Position numbers and translations under genes: made by a program
Shown here: piece after piece, positions 1 through 10,640 of the stretch
Layout: every line of letters starts with the position of its first letter
Position numbering within the stretch: the stretch's first letter is position 1
The notes under the pieces: model-generated
The model's input: only the letters and a program-made list of their open reading frames with translations
The model's database searches: none
What the model was told of the DNA's origin: nothing
NCBI RefSeq assembly: GCF_963576675.1
Contig: NC_088916.1
Coordinates: forward strand, 5,781,001 to 5,845,000
Source of the DNA: Euphorbia lathyris
Lineage: Eukaryota; Streptophyta; Magnoliopsida; Malpighiales; Euphorbiaceae
Length of the DNA: 64,000 nt
Direction of reading: 5' to 3'

Positions 1-517
1 CTTGTAAATATTGCTTCTTTTGAACATTGAAAAAAATCTGTGTTCAATGTGCCAAATTTGAGTTCAAATTGTTTATGGATTAGTTGGCTCTTCTGTGCAT
101 TGTAACTTATTGTGGCATTTCCAATCGTAATTTTGCATGAGATGTATCTATGCACTATTTTATGTGTCTAATAATTTAAAAATACAAAAACATTGTTTTG
201 ATGTTCTTTGTGCTTGTTGTCGACCTACTCCCCAGTTTTCAATTAGAATTTGGAGGAGATTGCATAGAAACAGGTTAAAAGCCAATTTCCCCTTCAATAA
301 TTAGTTGGTGGTCAAATTTGGCCCAACATGAACCTTTTCATCTCAATTTGGGTAGAAACTTGTATTTCTCAGCTCAAAATGATATTTTGGAGCTAACAAT
401 TCTTGCAATCACAACTTTTGACAGAATATAAAAGGGATTTTTTTGTGGAAGTTCTGAGGAAGTTCTTCTCCTTGCTGATTGCTTTTTTATGGAAGTTGCC
501 ATGTTGAAATGAAATTG

Positions 518-520
<3 letters not shown>
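1..520. other. AT-rich non-coding stretch
   Basis: I see no gene in this stretch. It is repeated at 26993-27512. It may be intronic DNA carried along with the host-exon fragments of the Copia-like chimera that continues to 2908. Confidence 0.5.

Positions 521-582
<62 letters not shown>
521..582. repeat. Compound (CA)n(TA)n microsatellite, copy A
   Basis: A run of CA dinucleotides passes directly into TA dinucleotides. The antisense reading frame through it is only a low-complexity artefact. Confidence 0.95.
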
Positions 583-1212
583 GCTTAGGCAAGAATAAGG
601 TGGTTTGCAAAAGAAAAAATATATATATATAGTTCTGAGTCCTGTATTTGTAGTTGGTATGCCATTTGTCAGAGACTTTGTCCCCTCCACAATTTCTGTA
701 CTTGCATCAGACTATATTAATTTGTGATACCAAATTCACTGCCCTGCCTCACCTGAACCCATATGGGTGCTGAAACAGTGACTTCATGGTTGATAAATGA
801 AGCATCAACCTTTTCTAATCACCTGCTATTACCAGTTGGAAATTTAAAATGTTTACCTGGAAGATCAAATCATGGGATTGGTGGCTAATATTTCTTAATT
901 GCAGTAAATTGATGTTGGGCCGCCACATAAATGATTGAGTCCAGAGATTGTTCAAGGAAACTTCAATTATTTATATGAATGCAGATTCAACTATTGATTC
1001 TATTTAAACATGTTTAGAAAGTGACAATTATGTGGTTTTACATTAGTTTATGATAATCAGAGATGGTCTTTTCCTTTTCTCCATCTTAGTAACTTGAGGA
1101 TAATTATGTTTCATCCTCACTCATTTCTTTTCGCTTCCGAGTCTAGATATTGTGATCATATTACATATGGGGATTTTTTCTTAGCTCTCCAGCCCAGTTC
1201 TCAAAATTTATA

Positions 1213-1355
1213 GGCTGGTTGGATTGCCCTCCAGCGGGTCAGGAAATATATGGTATTATTCCTTCCAAAGTTCCCCTTAGTGAAGCCTACCATGACTATA
1301 TTCCTCTTGGAGGAAGATACTCCTTTAAACAAGTGATTCATCAACATAGAGTATT
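1213..1355 (+). pseudogene. mRNA-capping-enzyme-like exon fragment, copy A
   Basis: An acceptor-like TTTATAG precedes codons reading GWLDCPPAGQEIYGIIPSKV and then a [14 protein letters not shown] segment. This resembles the start of the RNA 5'-triphosphatase (protein tyrosine phosphatase-like) domain of plant mRNA-capping enzymes, recalled from memory and not searched. The active-site CX5R region is absent. Within a few codons after HQHRVL the sequence becomes Copia RNase H, so the exon is a fragment fused to transposon DNA. In copy A a TAA follows the HRVL codons. Confidence 0.6.
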
Positions 1356-2284
1356 ATAAAGAAAGGTGATGGTGTTGTGTCTTGGAAATCGTCCAAGCAA
1401 ACATGTATTGCTCGCTCAACCATGGAATCTGAATTTATAGCCCTTGAGTTGGCTAGTCAAGAAGCAGAATGGTTGAGGCTCTATTAGCCGATATCCCATT
1501 GTGGGGGAATTCTTTTGTGCATGTCTCAATGGAAAAAATAGTGTCTATAATGGAAAGAGGAGACATATCGCATTAGACACGGTATAATGAAATAACTCTT
1601 GAAGAATAGGGTATTTGCCTTAGATTATGTGAGATCTGAAAAGAATCTGGCAGATATTTTTACTAAAGGGTTACCGAGAAGAGTTGTTCTTGAATCATCG
1701 AGGGAAATGGGACTAAAGCCCATTGATCAAAGGAAATATGGTGGACACCACTCGTGGTCAAACGAAACCATGTTATCCTTTGTATGCACTATATTTCTCC
1801 CATTCCTATGATGTATAATAGTGCGTGTGTAATCCATAGCCCGTAATGTGGTGGTTCATTCTAATGGACTTGATGGATGTTCTCTGAAGGGTGAGTTATG
1901 AGAAACTCTTAATGATCTCATGTTGAGATCACCTACTTGAGTGTGAAGGTGGGCCGCCTTCTATGAAAGACTTGGGTTGTCTTTCTAGAGCACTCATGAG
2001 ACCCAAGGTGTGCGCATGGCCATCAAAAGCGTTGTATTCTTTTATCGCGGAACAACAAAGTTTTTTTAAGGTTTTTACGTGATGTGGGGGTCTCAAATGA
2101 AGTTTTAGAAGTTCAAGAACAATTCACTTCTAAAGCGTCAGTTGTTGCCTCATCTCACTACGTATCAATTCAATCGAAAGACATTGATACTTAAGTTTTC
2201 AAAACCTTATTTTGTTTTAATGCCCAGAAAATATCTTCCTTATTCTTATCTAAAATGTTTTCTATAAAGCCATTTGTGGGGGAT
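1356..2284 (+). pseudogene. Copia RNase H remnant and polypurine tract, copy A
   Basis: Translated pieces read [20 protein letters not shown] (RNase H core) and, from 1599, a frame with EKNLADIFTKGLPRR, the C-terminal RNase H signature of Copia polyproteins. Stops and frameshifts separate them, so no enzyme can be made. The purine-rich GTGGGGGA at 2276-2283 immediately precedes the LTR and fits a polypurine tract for plus-strand priming. Gag, protease, integrase and reverse transcriptase are missing. Confidence 0.85.
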
Positions 2285-2908
2285 TGTTGGAAATGGCTTA
2301 TGGCTTTTGCCTTCGCTGTGAAATAGCTCTTTATTGGTTTTAAAGCTCTTTTCTATCCTACATCGGATTGAAATGAAAGGATAAAGGGGTTTATATTGTC
2401 TTGGACCTTATGAGCCTTTAAATTGTGTTTAGTAGGTTTTGGCAAATATACCACACACGCTCACTCGTTCACGTGACGCCGGCCCGTCCTGACCGGGCCC
2501 GAGTTTTATCTTTTCTCATAATTAATTTACCCTTTTGACTACTTCCTCAACTTATTTAATTTTGCCTAACAAACAAAATCAGAATGATTTAGTCAGAGAT
2601 TTTTCCTCCTATTCTTTCTCCACAAATATTATAAATCTGATTTTTTGATCTCGAAGAGAGACACCATTTTTCCTATCCTTCTACTTCTTCTCTTAATCAC
2701 TTTTCTAGGCAATTAAAACTTATTTGCTGTTCCACTAATTTGAACTTTGAGTGCACAAGTTTCAAACCCTTATGTGTTAACCTTGGAGAGCGAACGGACT
2801 ATCAGATTGCACATCCGTCTGCCGAAATCGCTTTTAAGGTAGTGGTACTAGCCACGGCACAGCTCGATTTCTGATAAGTTTTTTTGTAACCTAAATTTCT
2901 TTCCTACA
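2285..2908 (+). mobile_element. Copia 3' LTR (624 bp), copy A
   Basis: It starts TGTTGG directly after the polypurine tract and ends CCTACA, giving the TGT...ACA ends usual for Copia LTRs. The end is supported by a second family member at 25232-25585 that stops at the same TTCCTACA. The mid part is GC-rich around CGCCGGCCCGTCCTGACCGG. No target-site duplication can be tested because the 5' end of the element is rearranged. Confidence 0.8.
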
Positions 2909-3796
2909 CTCTTTTCCATTGCATCTAGGAGACATCACGCTTCTAAGTCTTGATAGAGGCAGTCTGACAGTTTGAACAAATGAGGTAAAGATTCCAAGTT
3001 GACCAGGGGACAAGCCGTCTGCTCCTTGTACTTCTTTCCTTATATGGTGATGCATTGTCAATGGTCCAGAGTCAATGTTGATATTGTATTCTATGCCTTG
3101 ATCTCTATCTTCCGAAGCAAGTATTCCTTAGGGCATGGGCTTTGCTTCTGGATCCTTCGAGTTGTTGGGCTGAATTTGGTATTTGGGCCTTTGATCCAAC
3201 TTTAAGGCCTTTGTATATTTTCCTTTATTTATTTCATTTAATCAAATATACACTTAACAAACACATTAGTCCAAATAAATCAACAATTAAATATAATGTT
3301 TGAACTAACCATGGGTATATTAATTTCTTTTAATATTTTTGTCATAATCAAAATTAGTGTAGAAATTGTGTTTCAACACGGATGAGGGGACAAATATTCT
3401 TGGCCTCAATTGAAATGGTGGAGTCATATATTTTCTAACTCCACGCCTCTCACGTTGTCAGACGTAATACCTCCGCCAATATAATTGGTAGAATTAAAAA
3501 TTTCATCTTAAACCTAGAAAAAAAAATTGATTCTTACTTTACCATCATATCAAACACAATAAAGCACTCAATAATTTATTAGAATCTTAATAAAAAAATA
3601 TATGTGCCTTAAAAAAAACTCATTACAATACTTTTTATACTATATTTTTTCATATATTTTATTATTAACATTCCATCTAAACAAAATTTAGTGTGATTTG
3701 TAACTAATTAAACTAATACATCTAGTCTTCTTCTACTTATTATAGAGAATCTCCTCCTCCTCCTCATTCTTCTTCTTCTTCTTCTTCTTCTTCGTC
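2909..3796. other. Intergenic stretch 3' of the NPF gene, copy A
   Basis: No gene is recognised. The plus-strand frame at 2999-3205 (68 codons) has no family resemblance I can see. A (CTT)n tract at about 3766-3793 lies just beyond the NPF stop codon. The equivalent in copy B is 29901-30783, with a shorter CTT tract. Confidence 0.5.
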
Positions 3797-4590
3797 CTAT
3801 TTCACAACTTCTTGTTGTGGATGATCATGTTCAAAAAGGGTTTCCTTATTTTGTACACAAACATAGTAATATCCGATTGCGAGATAAAACACAAGATTTG
3901 CAACTGATAGATACATAAGCATATTAAAATACCTATCGAGTCGACTGGTGTCAGCAGTGTGCCCAAACCAACCGCGGAAAATAAAAACAACATCCTATGC
4001 TCACCACTTTCCCAATCCCTAACATCAATTGATTGATAGGAGTTTCAAATCTTGCCATTGATTCATCCACAAGAATATAAAACAACTCACTTAGGCCATC
4101 TTCTGAAAGTCCTTCCATTAATCCTAATAAGATAAACTGAGGAGCCATAGGATCCCCATGTATATTTACTATATGCAATCTAGCATGCTCACTCCAGGAA
4201 GCTATCTTGCAACAGACTATAGAGACAACAATTCCCGCACCGACTCGAATAAGCCCACCCTTTAATTTCCATGTTTCATTTCTATGAAAGTATCTTGAAA
4301 GAATTAAATTGGCAAGATATGAAGTACCCCATGAGACAACCGATCCCATGATAAAAAAAGAATTGACAGGAACCTCAATTATATCTCCAATGGATTCATT
4401 GAGGCCATCACTTTGTACAACGAAGAAAGTGTTGCCTGCTGCTGTCACTATACCATATAAAATGAATGAAATCCATAAAGGTATCAGTCTTAGAAGACTC
4501 TTGGTTTGCCTCACTTCTTCCACTGAGAAGAGGTCTTCATCATCTTTGCTAGGAGAAGCTTGTTCCACAATGGCTGCTTTGTCTATGCAC
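3797..4590 (-). CDS. NPF exon 4, copy A (C-terminal half)
   Basis: The exon follows a TGTGAACAG acceptor and opens with the conserved RCIDKAAI junction. Its hydrophobic stretches correspond to the last six helices, including LIPLWISFILYGIVTAAGNT and SFFIMGSVVSWGTSYL. Relative to copy B, five codons (SILWL) are deleted before APQFILLGLMEG. Near 3994 the frame slips: the open frame ends at WAHC, while another frame continues with RGWFGHTADTSRLDRYF and a final hydrophobic helix to a TAG at 3797-3799. About 60 C-terminal residues are therefore lost unless the slip is a sequencing error. Confidence 0.85.
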
Positions 4591-4736
4591 CTGTTCACAC
4601 ATCGATGGAGGAAAAAACTTTAAAAACTAGTATTTCTAAATCTCTCCCCTTAATAAGCTTATGTGTTAAATGGTTTCTTGACATCGACAAATAGCTAATA
4701 GACATATAATTTGTCAATATAAAGAAAGAAAGTTAC

Positions 4737-5220
4737 CTAAGAAATGGATCACAAGGAAAAGTGGTAGTTCATTTCTTTGGTTGAGGAAATAACCAGAAGG
4801 TGTACGAGGATAAGCAAAGTTGCATTTATTGAATGCTGCCTTGACAACGTTGTAGAGAATATGTAAGGGATTTCCTGTGAGTGGAGTGTAGTTGTAAGGG
4901 CAAAATACTCCAGCTAAGAACATAAGATAAGTAGCTCCCATCACTGATGCACTAATCAAGAAGGTGTATTTCCATGTCTGACCAGCCAAGTAAAATATAG
5001 AGATGGAAGCTCCTATTAACTTAAACACACTCCACCAAAATGCAGTACGATCATACACTTGTTTATCATCCTTTCCAGATAGTTGATCTCTAAGAAAGTT
5101 TTTGAAAGGTGCACCTTTTCCTGCTTTACCAAATGATATCAGTAACAGTGCCACATAAAATATTGGAACTTTAATCTCTGAAGGGAACACCCATGTTGAA
5201 AGCCATAGCAACACCAATCC
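4737..5220 (-). CDS. NPF exon 3, copy A (frameshifted)
   Basis: Acceptor GATTGTAG before GGATTGG and donor CTTAG|GTAACT. It encodes LLWLSTWVFPSEI, the FGKAGKGAPFKNFL loop and the Y(D)RTAFWW region typical of NPF proteins, then hydrophobic helices. A four-A run near 4757, where copy B has five, shifts the frame: copy A reads ELPLFLVIHFLG instead of ELPLFPCDPFLR. The product would end in the following intron, before the C-terminal half. Confidence 0.85.
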
Positions 5221-5454
5221 CTACAATCAAAATTCCAATTCTTACAGAAAATCCTCAAACTTCAGCATATATAATACTTGCAATAAATAAATAAAAGAAT
5301 ATATGGCTATTAGGGTATCAACATATATAATATGGCTAATTCAAAACAAAACACCATGCCTATAGAACCCTACATCATCTCCACTTAAAGTAAAATGTAC
5401 CCTTAAGGGACTACGTGGATATATTTAACAAGACTTACACTCTCTTGAGGAGAG

Positions 5455-5576
5455 TGTTGATTAATGTAGCTCTTCAAGTATTGTAGTGTAAAAGTTGAAG
5501 CTTGACTCTACCAAGAAAGTAAGACTCAATAGAATGAAACTTCTCTTAATCATTCATTTTGAAAGAGTCTTATATA

Positions 5577-5627
<51 letters not shown>

Positions 5628-5827
5628 GTTTAGAGTGTTCTAGATACTTGCTTATAGTTGTATTACCCTAGAGGATTCTATATACATTTATTTATAACTA
5701 TACAAATCTCATAATATCTAGACTCTTCTACATTCTTCTTAACTTTAAGACTAACCAAAAATTACAACAAATAGACTACAAAAAAAAAAAACAAAATTAT
5801 CTAGGAAAAATCTCACTTTTGCTGTCA
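5455..5827 (-). repeat. 3' LTR of intronic Copia, copy A
   Basis: 373 bp, starting TGACAGC on the minus strand and ending CAACA next to the GAGAG duplication. It contains a (TA)n array at about 5582-5622 and no CA array, unlike the 5' LTR. The stop codon of the RNase H frame (5825-5827) is also the first three bases of this LTR. Confidence 0.9.
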
Positions 5828-7165
5828 CTCCTCCTTGAGATTTTTCTTGGATACACCAAGCATATATTTCAAGAAGTCAAACTTGCCTCTAGGTAGAGCT
5901 TTGGTAAAGATGTCAGCCAATTGCTCTTCTCCTTTGCAGTACACTAGCTTAATCTGCTTCATTCTTTCAGCTTCCCTTAGAGCATGATATTTAACATTTA
6001 TATGTTTTTTTCCTTCCATGTTGGGATTTTCTGCCATAGAAATAGCAGATTTGTTGTCAATGTAAATGGCAGATGGAGCTTGAGGAGGAAAGCCAAGATC
6101 AACCAAGATTTTTCTGATCCAAATGCATTGATTTGCAGCTGATGCAGCTGAAACATAGTCAGCTTCTGCTGTGGATTGAGCAACCACCTCCTGCTTCTTA
6201 GAATTCCACGAGAAGATGCCTGAACCAAAAGAAAAACAATATCCAGATGTGCTCTTACAATCTTCGACGCATCCAACCCAATCACTATCAGCATAGCCAA
6301 TTAATTTTCCATTCGCAATTTGCTTGTACCAAATACCATGATCCATTGTGCCCTTAATATACCTTAGAACTCTTTTAGCAGCACCAAGATGTTTATAGCT
6401 TGGATTATGCATGAATCTTGACAAAATGCTTACAGAGTACATCAAATCAGGCCTTGATGTTGTGAGATATAGTAAGCTGCCAACAAGACTTCTGTATTGT
6501 TTTGCATCAACTTTCCTTTCACCATCTTCAACTTGAAAATTCCCATTAACAATCATAGGAGTAGGAACTGACTTACACTCATAAAGATTAAATTTCTTCA
6601 ACAGAGATTGAGCATACTGGCCTTGAGATAGAAAAATTCCAGCAGGTGTTTGACTGATTTCCAGCCCAAGGAAGAACTTCATCAATCCTAAATCAGTCAT
6701 CTCAAATTCTTTCTTCATTTTAGACTTGAATTCATCAATAGCAGCTTCATCATTTCCTGTTATTAAAAGATCATCCATATAAAGTGAGATCACAACCAGA
6801 CTGACATTTTTACCTCTTTTCGTATATAATGTGGGTTCATTCATGCTTCTTTTGAACCCAAGAGACTCCAAATATGAGTCAATTCTCGAATACCATGCAC
6901 GCGGAGCTTGTTTAAGCCCATATAATTCCTTGTGTATCTTATACACTTTATCTTCTGCACCTGCAATAGAAAATCCTTCAGGCAGGTGTACATATATGTC
7001 CTCTTCAAACCAACCATTTAAGAAGGCTGACTTGACATCCATGTGGTGCAATCTCCACCTAAACTGAGGCGCAAAAGCAATTAAAAATCTCACTATCTCA
7101 TGTCTTGCAACAGGAGCAAAGGTATCTCCAAAGCCAACACCAGGGAGTTGAGAATACCCCTTCAC
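5825..7165 (-). CDS. Copia reverse transcriptase-RNase H frame, copy A
   Basis: 446 codons open. The RT part shows the HHMDVKSAFLNGW motif, YGLKQAPRAWY and the catalytic YMDD in ISLYMDDLLITGND. The RNase H part shows the ADSDW motif, STAEADYVS and ADIFTKALPRG at the end. In life the product would copy element RNA to DNA in cytoplasmic particles. The frame lacks the N-terminal part of RT, which sits in the next frame upstream (7179-7877) after a frameshift near 7170. Confidence 0.92.
   Translation of the reverse strand: MKGYSQLPGVGFGDTFAPVARHEIVRFLIAFAPQFRWRLHHMDVKSAFLNGWFEEDIYVHLPEGFSIAGAEDKVYKIHKELYGLKQAPRAWYSRIDSYLESLGFKRSMNEPTLYTKRGKNVSLVVISLYMDDLLITGNDEAAIDEFKSKMKKEFEMTDLGLMKFFLGLEISQTPAGIFLSQGQYAQSLLKKFNLYECKSVPTPMIVNGNFQVEDGERKVDAKQYRSLVGSLLYLTTSRPDLMYSVSILSRFMHNPSYKHLGAAKRVLRYIKGTMDHGIWYKQIANGKLIGYADSDWVGCVEDCKSTSGYCFSFGSGIFSWNSKKQEVVAQSTAEADYVSAASAANQCIWIRKILVDLGFPPQAPSAIYIDNKSAISMAENPNMEGKKHINVKYHALREAERMKQIKLVYCKGEEQLADIFTKALPRGKFDFLKYMLGVSKKNLKEE
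5828..5839 (-). promoter_or_regulatory. Polypurine tract, intronic Copia copy A
   Basis: The minus strand reads CTCAAGGAGGAG immediately before the TGACAGC start of the 3' LTR, the expected position and composition for plus-strand priming. It overlaps the last codons of the RNase H frame. Confidence 0.8.
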
Positions 7166-7178
7166 TACCAGCTTTGCT

Positions 7179-7877
7179 TTATGCTTGAGAATGCTTCCGT
7201 CTGGACTGTACTTGTGTCTGAATACCCATTTTACTCCTTACATGCTTGTCATTTGGCTTGTCAACCAAAGACCAAGTGCCATTCTTCTCAATAGCCGCCA
7301 ATTCTTCTTCCACGACCTGTTTCCATTCAGGAAACTTGATAGCTTCTGCAAAACTTGAAGGTTCAGCTGCAGTAAAATTGCAATTTTCATATATCTCTGA
7401 TAATAACCTCGTATTGATCACTTCATCATAGGTAGTGTTATCTATTGAACTTATGTATTCTTGTTGATCAAGCTTTTCATCATTTTTCTCAAAGATATCC
7501 ATTGCTGGAACTTGATTGAAATGTGCTTCTTGTTTTACCACCATATGATTCTCCCAATTCCAATAAGTATTCTCATCAAAATGAACATCTCTGCTGATGA
7601 GAACCTTCTTTGCTTGAATGTTGTAAAACTTATATCCTTTTGAATGAGCTGAATAACCCAGCAAAATACATAATTCAGCTTTGTCATCAAGTTTTCTCCT
7701 CCTTGTTGATGGAATGAGAGAATAACAAATAGAGCCGAACACTTTCAGCTCCTTGGCAGAAGGCTTGAATCCATACCAAGCCTCAAATGGAGTTTTCCCT
7801 TCAACAAACCTGGTTGGAAGTCTATTAAGTAAATAGACTGTCGTGTTCACCAATTCCGCCCAAAAACATTTGGGCAT
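7179..7877 (-). pseudogene. Copia integrase C-terminus to RT start, copy A
   Basis: 232 codons, with LLNRLPTRFVEGKTPFEAWY and KVFGSICYS of the integrase C-terminal part, then the linker and AIEKNGTWSLVDKPNDK at the RT start. Frameshifts at both ends (near 7170 and 7870) separate it from RT and from the integrase core. Confidence 0.85.
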
Positions 7878-8731
7878 CTTCTTTCTGCCAACATGGATCT
7901 CGCCATTTCCATAATAGTTCGATTTTTCCTTTTCAAGACTCCATTCTGTTGAGATGAATAAGGCACAGTGAGTTGGTGATGTATTCCTTCATCTTGACAT
8001 AACTTTGCAAACTCCCTTGATGTATACTCAGAACCATTATCAGATTTGAGTACCTTAATTAGAGAATCACTCTCCTTTTCAACTGAAGCTTTGAAGGATT
8101 TGAAGGCTTCAAAGGCTTGTGACTTATGGCTGAGGAAGTACACCCATGTCATTCGCGTCAAATCATCAATGAATAACAGAAAATACTTACTGCCATTCAA
8201 AGCTAGAGTTTGCATTGGGCCGCAAATGTCAGTATAGATCAGCTCTAACTTTTTACTAACCCTCCATGAACTCCTTTGAGGGAATGGTTGCCTATGAAGC
8301 TTACCAAATTGACAAGCTTGACAGGTCTCCTTACAGATATTAATTTTATCTAAATCATGTATCATGCCATTCTTCTCCATAAATTTCAAAGAATGAAGAT
8401 TATAATGGCCAAATCTTTTATGCCACAACAATGAATTATCCTCAATGGCAGATAAAGCATGATTATTAATTGCATTCCAATTAATAGGAAAGCAATTATT
8501 TTTCATCTCAACCGTAATAACATGAGCACCTGTAGAGTCTTTATTTTCACAAGTTTTATCTTTGAATAATAAGCTATACCCCTTGTTTATCATTTGGCCA
8601 ACACTTAGCAAATTTTGTGCTAAATGTGGAACATAAAGAGCATCAGTAATGAGATTCGTACCTGTAGAAGTCTGAATCTTAACCATACCTCTGCCTTGAG
8701 CTTGAATAGTGCTCCCGTTTCCCAGCCTCAC
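7847..8731 (-). pseudogene. Copia protease end, pre-integrase and integrase core, copy A
   Basis: The frame holds LLWHKRFGHYNLHSLKFM and CQACQFGKLHRQPFP (zinc-binding HHCC region), then the catalytic residues of integrase: D in YTDICGP, D in LKSDNGSEYTS, and E expected in the QQNGVxxR stretch, which here reads QQNGVLKRKNRT, so the usual E is changed to L. Protease text (IDSGCTRHM) lies just upstream, around 8780, in another frame. Confidence 0.88.
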
Positions 8732-9026
8732 TTTTGTGTTGTCACGTTTGTCAAAATGAGAAAATAAGCTTTCTTACCATATGCCTAGTACATCCACTAT
8801 CTATGTACCAGACATTGTTGTTATTAGCGACTGAATTTTGTGAGGCAATAAAGAGCTTTGCTTCAGCTTTAGCTTCAATATGATCTTCAGTAAAGTGAGC
8901 TTGCTGACTTTTTGGTTGTGAGGAAGCTTGCTGATAATTTTGGTATTGCTTTGCCTTGCGATATTTCTCTACGTGCCCAAACTTTTTGCAATGATTGCAT
9001 TGAATTGGAGGTCTGCCATGCTTTTT

Positions 9027-9593
9027 CTAGCAGTCTTTCTCTAAATGATTTGTCTTCTCGCATGTGGAACAAGGTGGAAATTTTGTCTTTCTAGAGAAAT
9101 CTGGTTTCTTACCTTTCCCTTGCTGCTTCTTGCCATCCCTGAGATAATTCCCCTTTTGCTTGGCTTGAAAAGCTTCTTCTGTAACTTGCTTTTGTCTGAC
9201 AGAACTCCTTTGTTCAGTGGCATGAAGCTTGGAGATCAATTCAACTACTGATAAAGTACTAAGATCACAAGATTCTTCTATAGCAGAGATCTTAGACTCA
9301 AATTTTTCTGGTAAACTGACCAAGATTTTCTCCAAGATCCTTTCCTCGGGAAAATCATCTCCATGTAGCCGAATACGATTGACAATCTCCATGATCTTGG
9401 CTGAGAAATCCTTGACTGATTCTGTCTCAGTCATATGTAGCAGCTCAAATTCTCTTTTCAAAGTTAAGAGCTTGAATCTCTTTACTTTGGTGTTGCCTTC
9501 AAACTCATCTTTCAACTTGTCCCATGCCTCTTTAGCAAATTTACAAGCCATGATTCTTGTAAAATTGCCTCTGAAACAGCTGATTGAATACAA
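9027..9593 (-). pseudogene. Copia gag, zinc-knuckle part, copy A
   Basis: The frame shows the gag domain (ACKFAKEAWDKLKDEFEG, LLTLKREFELL, FPEERILEKILVSLPEKFES) and CSTCEKTNHLEKDC, a CCHC zinc knuckle. A TAG follows at once; a second CCHC-like segment (CNHCKKFGH) lies beyond the stop. A frameshift near 9590 separates it from the gag N terminus. Confidence 0.88.
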
Positions 9594-9811
9594 GAAAGTG
9601 CCTTTGGATTCCTGGTACTTAGCTCATCATACCTCTTGATTTCATTTAAAGTTGCATTTTCTCTAAGTGGTGGAACATCAGGTCCTCCATTTTCCACAAC
9701 CTCCCAAAGACCTTGAGCTTTAAGATAAGTTTGCATTTTGATAGCCCAAACAGTGTAATTCTCCCCTGTGAAAGTTGGAGGAGCTGTTACAGCAGAGTTG
9801 AAAGAAGCCAT
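9512..9811 (-). pseudogene. Copia gag N-terminus, copy A
   Basis: I chose the ATG at 9809-9811 (MASFNSAVTAPPTFTGENYT), which is how plant Copia gags commonly begin; the longer frame upstream would read through the primer-binding site. It continues with VWAIKMQTYLKAQGLWEVVE and loses frame after ALSCIQSAVSEAI. Confidence 0.8.
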
Positions 9812-9866
9812 TGCTGCAGAAAAAAACCTCAGGAAAACAGAGTAACCACAACCCTTAAGAAATGCA

Positions 9867-9878
9867 GCTCTGACACCA
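9867..9878 (-). promoter_or_regulatory. Primer-binding site, intronic Copia copy A
   Basis: The minus strand reads TGGTGTCAGAGC directly inside the 5' LTR. It differs by one base from TGGTATCAGAGC, the usual site complementary to the initiator methionine tRNA in plant Copia elements. Confidence 0.85.
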
Positions 9879-9879
9879 C

Positions 9880-9992
9880 TATTCATTAATGTAGCTCTTC
9901 AAGTATTGTAGTGTAAAAGTTGAAGCTTGACTCTACCAAGAAAGTAAGACTCAATAGAATGAAACTTCTCTTAATCATTCATTTTGAAGGAG

Positions 9993-10088
<96 letters not shown>

Positions 10089-10288
10089 GTTTAGAGTGTT
10101 CTAGATACTTGCTTATAGTTGTATTACCCTAAAGGATTCTAGATACATTTATTTATAACTATACAAATCTCATAATATCTAGACTCTTCTACATTCTTCT
10201 TAACTTTAAGACTAACCAAAAATTACAACAAATAGACTACAAAAAAAAAAAACAAAATTATCTAGGAAAAATCTCACTTTTGCTGTCA
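9880..10288 (-). repeat. 5' LTR of intronic Copia, copy A
   Basis: About 409 bp. It matches the 3' LTR except for a compound (CA)n(TA)n array at 9997-10082 and two mismatches at the inner edge (GAATA instead of CAACA). The array explains the length difference. Confidence 0.88.
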
Positions 10289-10293
10289 GAGAG

Positions 10294-10640
10294 AAATACA
10301 AGAGAGGGTCATAGCTTCTAACATTGGAGATGCATTAGTCTTAAAAGCGGGGATCAAAGGATACCAAGTCAAAAAGATACTAGTAGATACGGGAAGCTCC
10401 ATGAATGTGATTATCAAAGGTGTGTTTATTAAACTGTAAATAGACTCCGCTAGAGTGGAGCTAGTTTATACACCCATAGTGGGTCTTACTAGCACACGAC
10501 CCTCGTGGTGGGCCAATTGGTATTATACTATTCGTTTAGGGATGGAGGTCAAAGTGGATATGAGTCTATGCATTTACAATCGTGGAAAGACCGTTGATAT
10601 ACAATGTCATTATGGGAAGAACATTTCTCTCGGACGTTGA
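10294..10640 (+). pseudogene. Tat-type Gypsy protease remnant, copy A
   Basis: Plus-strand codons from about 10308 read VIASNIGDALVLKAGIKGYQ and KKILVDTGSSMNVI. The VDTGSS motif carries the catalytic Asp of a retroviral-type aspartic protease. After a frame change YNVIMGRTFL follows at about 10600-10630, the usual second landmark in Tat/Ogre-type Gypsy polyproteins. Only the protease region is recognisable. It abuts the right target-site duplication of the Copia element. Confidence 0.8.

Larger units (their letters stand above)
5455..10288 (-). mobile_element. Copia LTR retrotransposon in NPF intron 2, copy A
   Basis: An element of 4,834 bp with two LTRs, flanked by identical GAGAG target-site duplications at 5450-5454 and 10289-10293. 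From its own 5' end (right side) it holds: LTR, primer-binding site, gag with zinc knuckle, protease, integrase, reverse transcriptase, RNase H, polypurine tract, LTR. Several frameshifts and a stop split the polyprotein, so it cannot move by itself. It has the same orientation as the NPF gene and accounts for just over half of the intron. It is present at the same site in copy B, so it predates the duplication. Confidence 0.95.

Noticed and set aside
487..690. 67-codon minus-strand ORF (and its copy at 27479-27682)
   Set aside because: Runs through the CA/TA microsatellite, giving a VCVC and IYIY low-complexity protein.
2999..3205. 68-codon plus-strand ORF downstream of the Copia LTR (copy at 29991-30197)
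   Set aside because: No recognisable motif, no splice context, and short enough to be chance.
4309..4623. 104-codon plus-strand ORF (and copy at 31311-31625)
   Set aside because: Antisense shadow of the conserved NPF exon 4.
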